Origin: Bacillota bacterium
GTDB taxonomy: Bacteria > Bacillota > Dethiobacteria > DTU022 > JAAZDR01
DNA length: 5,991 nt
Direction: 5' to 3'
Assembly (NCBI GenBank): GCA_012512705.1
Contig: JAAZDR010000251.1
Span: 1-5,991 of the forward strand
In this document: positions 1-5,673 of the stretch, one piece after another
How the letters are laid out: every line of letters starts with the position of its first letter
Numbering within the stretch: the first letter of the stretch is position 1
Translations under genes and position numbers: made by a program
Notes under the pieces: generated by a model
Told to the model about the DNA's origin: nothing
The model's input: only the letters and a program-made list of their open reading frames with translations
Databases searched by the model: none

Positions 1-2
1 AG

Positions 3-356
3 TTTATCTACCGCCTCCAAGAGCCTGAAAGAAATGATATTGTCGTTTTTCGCTACTCGCCTAATCGTGATTTTATTAAACGGGTTGTGGCTTTAGAAGG
101 CGATAAATTTGAAATACGCCAGGGAAATATTTATGTTAACGACAACATAGTTGAAGAATCGGGACATTTTGATAACGGACTAGAAGATTATGGACCCGTT
201 GTTGTTCCTTCCGGCCATATTTTTGTTCTTGGAGATAATCGTGCCAACAGTATGGATAGCAGGGATTCTTCCGTTGGCTTTGTAGATGTGAGAGAGATCA
301 AAGGTAAGGCATTTTTTGTCTTCTGGCCACTTTCTGAATTCCGCTTTTTAAGCTAG
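3..356 (+). CDS. lepB: Type I signal peptidase, C-terminal part (5' end outside window)
   Basis: Serine-lysine protease that removes signal peptides from exported proteins at the outer face of the cytoplasmic membrane. The reading frame is open from the left edge, so 117 C-terminal residues are visible. The catalytic-lysine box is seen as FIKRVVALEGD, with the Lys codon at 78-80. The conserved C-terminal box GDNRANSMDSR is encoded at 231-263. The preceding stretch, with NDIVVFRY and a hydrophobic pair of strands, fits the catalytic core of the family. The N-terminal membrane anchor and the catalytic Ser lie upstream of the window and cannot be checked. A GTG at 87 is internal, because homology continues upstream of it, so it should not be taken as the start. 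The stop TAG sits 11 nt before the probable ylqF start, so the two genes look like one transcription unit. Family assignment is secure; which paralogue (sipS, lepB and so on) cannot be told. Confidence 0.93.
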   Translation, partial: FIYRLQEPERNDIVVFRYSPNRDFIKRVVALEGDKFEIRQGNIYVNDNIVEESGHFDNGLEDYGPVVVPSGHIFVLGDNRANSMDSRDSSVGFVDVREIKGKAFFVFWPLSEFRFLS

Positions 357-361
357 GGGTG
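356..361 (+). promoter_or_regulatory. Ribosome binding site supporting the upstream ylqF start
   Basis: GGGGTG, beginning on the last base of the lepB stop codon, can pair with the 16S anti-Shine-Dalgarno segment with one G-U pair. It stands 6 nt before the ATC at 368. No comparable purine-rich site precedes the GTG at 437. This placement helps decide in favour of initiation at 368 rather than 437. Confidence 0.5.
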
Positions 362-367
362 GTTTAA

Positions 368-1222
368 ATCGGCAAGAAAAGTTTTGGCGGGGATCTGAAA
401 AGAGGATGGCAAAAGCTTGTAAATGAACTAAAAGCAGTGGATCTGATCTTGGAGGTGCTTGATGCTCGCGCTCCTGAGACTACAAGAAACTTAAAGCTGC
501 GCCATTACCTTGCGCAAAAACCCCTTCTGGTAATTTTAAATAAAAGTGATCTCGCGCGACCAGAGGCTACGGCGCAGTGGTTGAAATTTTATAATGCTAG
601 AGAGAGTGCGGCTTTGGCCATAGATGCACATAAAGGTACAGGTATAGAAAATATTTTTAAATACCTGGAGGAGGGGAGTGTCCGGAGAACTCGTTTTACA
701 CGCGCTGCCAGGTTTATGATCATCGGTATCCCCAATGTAGGTAAATCAACGCTTGTTAATCGACTTGCAGGGAAAAGAGCGGCCAGAACAGGCGATCAAC
801 CCGGAACAACACGCGGCAGGCAGTGGATTCGCCTTCGTGACGGCCTCGAACTTTTGGATACACCAGGGTTGATTCATCCGGAAATCAGGGATGAAGAGGC
901 GGCTTTCAGGTTAGCAGCTCTGGGCACCGTAAAAGAAAAAACAGTTGACAGAGAAGAGCTGGCCATATGGCTAATTTCTTTTCTGCAGGAAAATTATCCC
1001 GGTATTATAGAGTGTTGCTACGAAATTGAAGAGAGTTTAAGGCCGTTGCAGCTAATGGAGTTAATCGGCAGAAGGCGCGGCTGTCTGCGTTCAGGAGGGG
1101 TAATCGACTACCTACAGGTAAGTACTATGGTCATCAAAGATTTTCGCAGTGGCAAATTAGGACGAATTACTTTGGAGCTTCCCGGAGGTGGGGAAGAGGT
1201 TGAGACTAAAGGAATTAAATGA
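368..1222 (+). CDS. ylqF: Ribosome biogenesis GTPase YlqF/RbgA (probable non-canonical ATC start)
   Basis: Circularly permuted GTPase that in Bacillus subtilis promotes late 50S subunit assembly. Numbering from codon 368, the motif order is G4 NKSD at 58-61, G1 GIPNVGKST at 120-128, G2-type GTTRG near 146-150, and G3 DTPG at 164-167. This G4-G1-G2-G3 order is diagnostic of the permuted family. The C-terminal part contains RRRGCLRSGG and FRSGKLGRI, typical of the RNA-binding tail. Start choice: the frame has a TAA at 365-367 and no ATG, GTG or TTG until 437. However, codons 368-436 encode residues that align without gaps to the family N-terminus (KSFGGDL against QWFPGHM), which places ATC 368 exactly at the initiator position. 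The length is then 284 residues, close to B. subtilis RbgA as I recall it (282). If ATC is not used, the fallback is GTG 437, giving 261 residues and losing a conserved segment. Residue 9 is Asp where B. subtilis RbgA has His9. The gene overlaps rnhB by 23 nt. Confidence 0.88.
   Translation: MGKKSFGGDLKRGWQKLVNELKAVDLILEVLDARAPETTRNLKLRHYLAQKPLLVILNKSDLARPEATAQWLKFYNARESAALAIDAHKGTGIENIFKYLEEGSVRRTRFTRAARFMIIGIPNVGKSTLVNRLAGKRAARTGDQPGTTRGRQWIRLRDGLELLDTPGLIHPEIRDEEAAFRLAALGTVKEKTVDREELAIWLISFLQENYPGIIECCYEIEESLRPLQLMELIGRRRGCLRSGGVIDYLQVSTMVIKDFRSGKLGRITLELPGGGEEVETKGIK
1184..1190 (+). promoter_or_regulatory. Strong ribosome binding site deciding the rnhB start
   Basis: GGAGGTG, inside the 3' end of ylqF, ends 9 nt before the TTG at 1200, a normal distance. 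The alternative GTG at 1188 lies within this site itself, so it could not be served by it. TTG 1200 is therefore preferred. Confidence 0.7.
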
Positions 1223-1883
1223 ACAAGAGAAAGAACAGGAAAGAATTCGCTTACATAGAATGTTTGCCTTGGAACGTGAACTTCATAATCGCGGTTACCG
1301 ACTGGTTGCTGGAGTAGACGAAGTGGGCAGGGGACCTTTAGCAGGCCCGGTTGTTGCTTGTGCCGTAATTTTTACACGGGAGTGTCCTCTTTATGGGTTG
1401 AAGGATTCAAAATTGCTTTCTCCGCGGCAGCGAGAGATTTTATTGCCGCAAATTTTAAGGAACGCTCTTACTATTGGCATCGGTATAGCTCGTGTTGAAG
1501 AGATCGATAAGCTAAATATTCATAATGCCGCTTTGCAGGCAATGGCCAGGGCAGTATCACGTCTATCGCCGGCAGCTGATTATATCCTTGTCGATGGCAG
1601 ACATAAAATCTCTTTAACCTCCCCGGCCCCGCAGAAAGCTATTAAAGGTGGTGATAGAATAAGTCTTTCGATCGCCGCTGCTTCAGTGGTCGCGAAGGTC
1701 GTTCGCGACCGCTTCATGATCTCTTTGGGAGAACGTTACCCTTCGTACGGGTTTGAAAAACATAAAGGATATCCTACAGCGGAACACCGGGAAGCAATCG
1801 CTCGTTTTGGTGCTCTGCCGGTTCACCGTCGTTCATTCAAACTATTGGGTAAAAAGGAGTTTTTTCATGAGCCACTGGCGTAA
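1200..1883 (+). CDS. rnhB: Ribonuclease HII
   Basis: Cleaves the RNA strand of RNA/DNA hybrids and removes single ribonucleotides misincorporated in DNA, using divalent metal in the cytoplasm. Starting at TTG 1200 the protein has 227 residues. A charged, probably helical N-terminal extension (about residues 3-30) precedes the catalytic domain, as in other Gram-positive RnhB proteins. The metal-binding acidic residues are visible: D40 and E41 in GVDEVGRGPLAGPV, D132 in LVDG, and D170 in AKVVRDRF. The DSKLLSPRQRE and YGFEKHKGYPTAEH motifs are also present. Start alternatives are GTG 1188, which lies inside the ribosome binding site, and ATG 1260, which has no such site and removes the extension. 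The gene begins inside ylqF and ends inside yraN, so translational coupling is likely. A perfect 9-bp inverted repeat spans the codon of D170. Confidence 0.96.
   Translation: MRLKELNEQEKEQERIRLHRMFALERELHNRGYRLVAGVDEVGRGPLAGPVVACAVIFTRECPLYGLKDSKLLSPRQREILLPQILRNALTIGIGIARVEEIDKLNIHNAALQAMARAVSRLSPAADYILVDGRHKISLTSPAPQKAIKGGDRISLSIAAASVVAKVVRDRFMISLGERYPSYGFEKHKGYPTAEHREAIARFGALPVHRRSFKLLGKKEFFHEPLA
1688..1710 (+). repeat. Perfect 9-bp inverted repeat inside rnhB
   Basis: GGTCGCGAA and TTCGCGACC flank a 5-nt loop, giving a GC-rich 9-bp stem in the mRNA. It covers the codons of the conserved AKVVRD segment, including catalytic D170. There is no T-run after it, so it is not an intrinsic terminator. 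It may simply reflect codon choice for this motif. Confidence 0.6.
1854..1859 (+). promoter_or_regulatory. Ribosome binding site deciding the yraN start
   Basis: AAGGAG within the 3' end of rnhB lies 7 nt before the ATG at 1867. It fixes the start of yraN there rather than at the in-frame ATG at 1753, which would add 38 residues unlike the family. Confidence 0.75.
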
Positions 1884-2244
1884 ACGGCTTGGTAAGCAAG
1901 GAGAAATTGCGGCAAAAAAATACCTGCTGCAAAAAGGATATTGCATTTTGGAAGAAAATTATACTTGTGATATCGGGGAAATTGATATAGTTGCTAAGGA
2001 GAGGGAAGAGCTTGTTTTTGTGGAAGTGCGGACAAAAACAGGAGCAGAATTTGGCCTGCCGGAAGAGTCCGTTGATAAGAGAAAACTGAGCAAACTGGTA
2101 AAGCTCTCTTACCATTACCTTGCCCAGTTTAAAAAGACTCATTTTAAAAAGGAGCAAAAGTTTCGTATTGATTTGATCGCAGTAGAGATGGATCGGAATA
2201 CAGGTAAACTTAGAGACCTGCGCCATTTGAAAGCGATCCATTAA
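1867..2244 (+). CDS. yraN: YraN/UPF0102 family protein with restriction-endonuclease-like fold
   Basis: A 125-residue protein of the UPF0102 family, a PD-(D/E)XK-type nuclease fold whose cellular role is not firmly established. It is often found beside rnhB and comM. The N-terminus carries the family pattern GKQGEIAAKKYLLQKGY (residues 9-25). It is followed by GEIDIVA at 37-43 and LVFVEVRTK at 49-57. D40 and E53 are the expected metal-binding positions, with R55 where many members have Lys in the E-x-K element. The C-terminal half, rich in Lys and hydrophobic residues, fits the helical part of the fold. ATG 1867 is chosen because of AAGGAG 7 nt upstream and because the family begins shortly before the GxxGE motif. 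The gene overlaps rnhB by 17 nt in another frame and is probably the last gene of the lepB-ylqF-rnhB-yraN unit. It converges with comM after 52 nt, in which I see no convincing terminator. Confidence 0.92.
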   Translation: MSHWRKRLGKQGEIAAKKYLLQKGYCILEENYTCDIGEIDIVAKEREELVFVEVRTKTGAEFGLPEESVDKRKLSKLVKLSYHYLAQFKKTHFKKEQKFRIDLIAVEMDRNTGKLRDLRHLKAIH

Positions 2245-2296
2245 CTTATTAATTATGGTTATTATTTCCCAGGCAACCGCAGTAAACGGTAAAATT

Positions 2297-3826
2297 CTAG
2301 CAATTTCGATCTAGGGCACGGTATTGAATCGCTTCGGCAACATGTTCAGCTTTGATTTCTTCTTTTCCCTCTAAATCGGCAATCGTCCGTGAGACTTTAA
2401 GTATGCGCTCGTGCGCGCGGACAGAGAGACCAAGCTTTTCGTAGGCTTGGCGTAGAATACCCCTTGCAGTGCGTGAAAGTTGACAGTAACGCTGCACCTG
2501 CTTTGTGTTCATTAAAGCATTGGTTTTGTGTTTGCTTTTTTTAAAGCGCTGCCGTTGGATAGCGCGTGCTTTTTCTACTCTTTGTCGAATTTCTGAAGAG
2601 CTCTCCTGGGGAGAGTTTTTTTCTATTTTATCATAGGTTACTGCTGGCAATTCCACTTGGATATCAATACGATCTATAATTGGACCTGATAAACGTGAGC
2701 GGTAGCGCTGCAGCGAGCGCGTATCACAGCGGCATTCATGATGCGGATCGTGAAGAAAACCACAGGGGCAGGGATTGGCAGCAGCAACTAAGATAAACTC
2801 TGCTGGAAATTTTAACGAGAGAGTGTTACGTGCGATGATCACGCTGCGGTTTTCCAAAGGTTGGCGTAGTGCTTCTATGGATTCACGACTGTATTCAGGG
2901 AATTCATCCATAAAGAGGACGCCATGGTGTGCTAGGCTGATCTCCCCCGGGCGGGGAATCCTTCCACCGCCGATAAGGGCAGCAACTGTGCTTGTGTGGT
3001 GCGGCTGCCGGAATGGACGATTCATTAAAAGTGGCCTGTCCGGAGATAACAAGCCGGCTACACTGTAAATTTTGCTTACTTCGAGGCTTTCTTCCAGTGA
3101 TAAGGGGGGCATAATTGTTGGTAAACGCTTGGCAAGCATTGTTTTGCCGGAACCCGGGGGGCCTGTCAAAAGAACATTATGGTTCCCGGCAGCAGCAATT
3201 TCCAAGGCTCTTTTTGCTGATTCTTGTCCTTTAACATCGGCAAAATCAACAGCAGTTTCCGCTGGCAAAGAAAAGGCGTTTTTTATATCAGATTTAACTT
3301 GTGGAAAGCTTTTTTCGCCTTTTAAAAATGCGGCCACTTCCTGAAGGTTACGCAGCCCATATACTTTAAGTTCATTTTTAAGTGCTGCCTCAGTGGCATT
3401 TTCCATAGGAACAATAAACTTCCCTGAAAAACCTTTTTCCGCTAAAGAGGAGGCAATAGCGAGTACCCCGTTTACTCGGCGCAGATCGCCGTTTAAGGAA
3501 AGCTCGCCGGCGAGAAAAGTGTTTTGCAGGCTTTCCCTGGGAATTTGACCGCTTGCTCCGAGCAGGGCAATAGCAATCGGCAGATCAAAAAGAGGGCCGT
3601 CTTTGCGCAGGTAAGCAGGAGCAAGGTTTACAGTAATTCTTTTTAAGGGGAATTCAAAACCGCTGTTGCGGATAGCTGAACGCACTCTTTCCTTTGCTTC
3701 CTTGACCGAAGGGGCTGGTAAGCCGACAAGGTCAAAAGCGGGAAGCCCGCTTGAAAGGTCAGCTTCGACGTCTACAATTTCTGCTTCAATACCCATTATT
3801 GATGCTGTTTTTGTCTTGGCAAGCAT
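2297..3826 (-). CDS. comM: YifB/ComM family Mg-chelatase-like AAA+ ATPase
   Basis: A 509-residue protein, the usual length of the family. In naturally transformable Gram-negative bacteria ComM is a hexameric helicase promoting branch migration during integration of incoming DNA. The role in Gram-positives is less clear. Domain order: an N-terminal ChlI-type domain with the conserved GLPAFDLVGLP (about 28-38) and VNLAPAYLRKDGPLFDLP (about 66-83). Then an AAA+ core with Walker A GPPGSGKT at 222-229 and Walker B LFMDEFPE with D307 and E308. Next a four-cysteine element NPCPCG...CRC (C353, C355, C365, C367) common in the family, then YRSRLSGPIIDRIDIQVELP. Last is the Mg-chelatase C-terminal helical domain with LSRTARGILR and RTIADLEG. 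The start MLAKTKTASIMGIEA matches the family N-terminus (MLAK...GIEA), so the first ATG is preferred over that at residue 11. Its ribosome binding site is weak (AAAGGG about 11 nt upstream). It is transcribed divergently from cimA. Confidence 0.96.
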   Translation of the reverse strand: MLAKTKTASIMGIEAEIVDVEADLSSGLPAFDLVGLPAPSVKEAKERVRSAIRNSGFEFPLKRITVNLAPAYLRKDGPLFDLPIAIALLGASGQIPRESLQNTFLAGELSLNGDLRRVNGVLAIASSLAEKGFSGKFIVPMENATEAALKNELKVYGLRNLQEVAAFLKGEKSFPQVKSDIKNAFSLPAETAVDFADVKGQESAKRALEIAAAGNHNVLLTGPPGSGKTMLAKRLPTIMPPLSLEESLEVSKIYSVAGLLSPDRPLLMNRPFRQPHHTSTVAALIGGGRIPRPGEISLAHHGVLFMDEFPEYSRESIEALRQPLENRSVIIARNTLSLKFPAEFILVAAANPCPCGFLHDPHHECRCDTRSLQRYRSRLSGPIIDRIDIQVELPAVTYDKIEKNSPQESSSEIRQRVEKARAIQRQRFKKSKHKTNALMNTKQVQRYCQLSRTARGILRQAYEKLGLSVRAHERILKVSRTIADLEGKEEIKAEHVAEAIQYRALDRNC

Positions 3827-3878
3827 TTTCTAAGAGACCCTTTCTTTTTCTAATAATTATGTATTTCGCCGAAACTGG

Positions 3879-3905
3879 ATAATACTCCTTTTTTAACCTT
3901 GTCAA
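3879..3905 (-). promoter_or_regulatory. Candidate sigma-A promoter for comM
   Basis: On the minus strand a perfect -35 TTGACA (3905-3900) is followed after 15 nt by TATTAT (3884-3879). The spacing is shorter than the ideal 17, which lowers confidence. The start of transcription would fall near 3872, about 45 nt before the comM ATG. A minus-strand TATAAT at 3943-3938 exists further upstream but lacks a recognisable -35 element. Confidence 0.45.
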
Positions 3906-3917
3906 TAACAGGGTTAA
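3893..3917. repeat. 25-bp imperfect palindrome between comM and cimA, possible operator
   Basis: The half-sites TTAACCTTGT and ACAGGGTTAA are separated by CAATA, and nine of the ten base pairs are complementary. The palindrome covers the -35 box of the candidate comM promoter and ends 27 bp before the cimA -35 box. This position suits a repressor site acting on comM or on both genes. As RNA it would form a 10-bp stem including one G-U pair. No T-run follows on the plus strand, so it is not a canonical terminator. No known operator was recognised. Confidence 0.5.
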
Positions 3918-3944
3918 TTGCAAAAAATAAATCTCTGATTATAG

Positions 3945-3973
3945 TAGACAGCATTAATAATAAATAGTATAAT
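3945..3973 (+). promoter_or_regulatory. Sigma-A promoter for cimA
   Basis: TAGACA (3945-3950, five of six consensus bases) and a perfect TATAAT (3968-3973) are separated by exactly 17 bp. Transcription should start near 3980, leaving a leader of about 33 nt. That is too short for a T-box or a leader-peptide attenuator. Confidence 0.8.
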
Positions 3974-4012
3974 AGCCTTTAATTAATTTGCTTCTGAAGA
4001 GGAGGCCACAGA

Positions 4013-5623
4013 ATGCATAAGGTACAGATCTATGATACGACACTTCGTGATGGTTCCCAGGGGGAAGGAGTGTCTTTTTCAGTTGAGGATAAAATTAAAA
4101 TAACTCAGCGTCTCGATAACTTGGGGATAGATTATATTGAGGGAGGTTGGCCCGGCTCTAATCCTAAAGACCGGGATTATTTTCAGCGTATAAAAAACAT
4201 AACTCTGAAGAATGCAAAGGTCAGTGCCTTTGGCAGCACGCGTCGTGCTGGGATAAAAGTAGAACAAGACCTTAATATCCAAGCGCTGCTGGCAGTATCA
4301 GTTAAAACGGTGGCAATTGTCGGAAAATGCTGGGATTTCCATGTGCACAATGCCATTAATACGACTTTGGAAGAGAATATCAAAATGATCGCTGATACAG
4401 TAGCATATTTAAAACAAAAGGGCCGGGAAGTTTTCTTTGATGCAGAGCATTTTTTTGATGGTTTTAAGCATAACCCTCAATATGCCCTGGCAACGATTCG
4501 AGCTGCAGCAGAAAGCGGTGCGGATGCAATTGTTCTTTGTGATACTAATGGAGGAATGCTTCCGTTAGAGCTGCAGGCAATAATTCAACAGGTTAGGCGG
4601 GAGATAGATACGCCGCTGGGGATTCATGCCCACAATGATGCGGGAATGGCGGTTGCTAACTCGATAACAGCTGTTCAAAATGGTATTCAACAGGTACAAG
4701 GAACGATTAACGGTTATGGTGAACGCTGTGGAAATGCAAATCTTTGTACAGTAATCCCTAATTTGCAGTTAAAATTAAACATTCCTCTGATAACACAAGC
4801 ACAACTGCAGGGTCTGACTGAGCTCTCGCGCTATGTAGCCGAAATGGCTAATGTTATCCCTGATGAGCGACAACCTTATGTCGGCAGCAATGCTTTTGCC
4901 CATAAAGGGGGCATTCACGTCGATGCAGTAAATAAAAATCCTGAAACTTATGAACATGTCCAGCCGGAGGTGGTCGGCAACCGCCGGCGGATTTTGCTCT
5001 CTGAGCTTTCTGGTAAAAGCAACATTCTATATCGCTCAAACGAAAACAATCTTGGTCTAGAGAAGGGCAGCGAAAACATAAAGCTCATTCTTAACAAATT
5101 AAAAGAGATGGAGTATGACGGTTATCAGTTTGAAGGGGCTGAGGCCTCTTTTGACCTCCTCGTCTGGAAGTCGACGAATAGATATAAGCCGCTTTTTGAA
5201 CTTGAGGGTTTCCGGGCTATTATTGAAAAGCATGATGACGATGGGATGCATTGTGAAGCAACAATTAAAGTGAGGGTAGGCGACAAACGCGTACACACTG
5301 CAGCTGATGGTAATGGCCCTGTAAACGCTCTCGATGCCGCCTTGCGTAAAGCCTTGGAACAGTTCTACCCACAACTGAAAAAAGTCAAACTGGTTGACTT
5401 TAAAGTGCGTGTACTAGATGGGAAAGATGGGACAGGAGCAAAAGTACGAGTGCTTATCGAGACTAAAAGTGAGAAAAAAACTTGGGGGACAGTTGGCGTT
5501 TCGCCTAATATTATTGAGGCTAGCTGGATGGCTTTAGTAGATAGTTTTGAATATGGAATCCTTTGTGAAGAAAATTCGAAAGCGTTAAAAGAAGAATACA
5601 AAGAACTGAAACATAAGGTATAA
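4013..5623 (+). CDS. cimA: (R)-citramalate synthase, LeuA-like
   Basis: Condenses acetyl-CoA with pyruvate to (R)-citramalate, the first step of the threonine-independent route to 2-oxobutyrate and isoleucine. The protein has 536 residues. The N-terminal DRE-TIM barrel begins with YDTTLRDGSQGEGVSFS, in which R12 and D13 are the catalytic and metal-binding positions. IEGGWPGSNPKD is characteristic of this citramalate synthase subfamily rather than of 2-isopropylmalate synthase. GIHAHNDAGMAVANS supplies metal ligands H205 and H207, and NGYGERCGNANL follows. The C-terminal third (about 405-525, from HCEATIKV to EASWMALVDSFEYG) is a LeuA-type allosteric domain, so end-product inhibition, probably by isoleucine, is inferred. 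ATG 4013 has AGAGGAGG (3998-4005) 7 nt upstream and a good promoter before it. No leuBCD or ilv genes are visible. The next gene starts about 50 nt downstream without an evident terminator, so co-transcription is likely. Homocitrate synthase activity cannot be excluded from sequence alone but is less likely. Confidence 0.93.
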   Translation: MHKVQIYDTTLRDGSQGEGVSFSVEDKIKITQRLDNLGIDYIEGGWPGSNPKDRDYFQRIKNITLKNAKVSAFGSTRRAGIKVEQDLNIQALLAVSVKTVAIVGKCWDFHVHNAINTTLEENIKMIADTVAYLKQKGREVFFDAEHFFDGFKHNPQYALATIRAAAESGADAIVLCDTNGGMLPLELQAIIQQVRREIDTPLGIHAHNDAGMAVANSITAVQNGIQQVQGTINGYGERCGNANLCTVIPNLQLKLNIPLITQAQLQGLTELSRYVAEMANVIPDERQPYVGSNAFAHKGGIHVDAVNKNPETYEHVQPEVVGNRRRILLSELSGKSNILYRSNENNLGLEKGSENIKLILNKLKEMEYDGYQFEGAEASFDLLVWKSTNRYKPLFELEGFRAIIEKHDDDGMHCEATIKVRVGDKRVHTAADGNGPVNALDAALRKALEQFYPQLKKVKLVDFKVRVLDGKDGTGAKVRVLIETKSEKKTWGTVGVSPNIIEASWMALVDSFEYGILCEENSKALKEEYKELKHKV

Positions 5624-5673
5624 TTATTAAATAAGGAAGATTATCACTGAACAGAAAGGTACTTGTCGGTATT

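Noticed and set aside
406..426. ATG GCA AAA GCT in another frame, reading MAKA like the GHMAKA motif of RbgA, suggesting a frameshift in ylqF
   Set aside because: It lies 22 nt before the conserved Leu, where the family needs 33 nt, and ends at TGA after six codons. The main frame aligns without gaps, so this is coincidence.
1753..1866. Upstream extension of the yraN frame to an ATG inside rnhB
   Set aside because: The added 38 residues do not resemble the family, and the ATG at 1867 has a well placed ribosome binding site.
1837..2241. Long minus-strand open frame opposite yraN
   Set aside because: It is the antisense shadow of yraN, with no recognisable motifs and a cysteine- and phenylalanine-rich composition unlike a real protein.
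2715..2770. Four-cysteine element in the ComM-like protein as a novel zinc insertion
   Set aside because: The NPCPCG...CRC pattern is a normal feature of this family.
2775..3344. Two plus-strand open frames opposite comM
   Set aside because: They are antisense to the highly conserved AAA+ region of comM, without family motifs.
3938..3943. Minus-strand TATAAT as the comM -10 box
   Set aside because: The expected -35 position reads TATTTA, a poor match. The TTGACA-based promoter nearer comM is preferred.
3974..4012. Possible T-box or leader-peptide attenuator for cimA
   Set aside because: The leader from the predicted start is about 33 nt, with no room for such a structure and no run of isoleucine codons.
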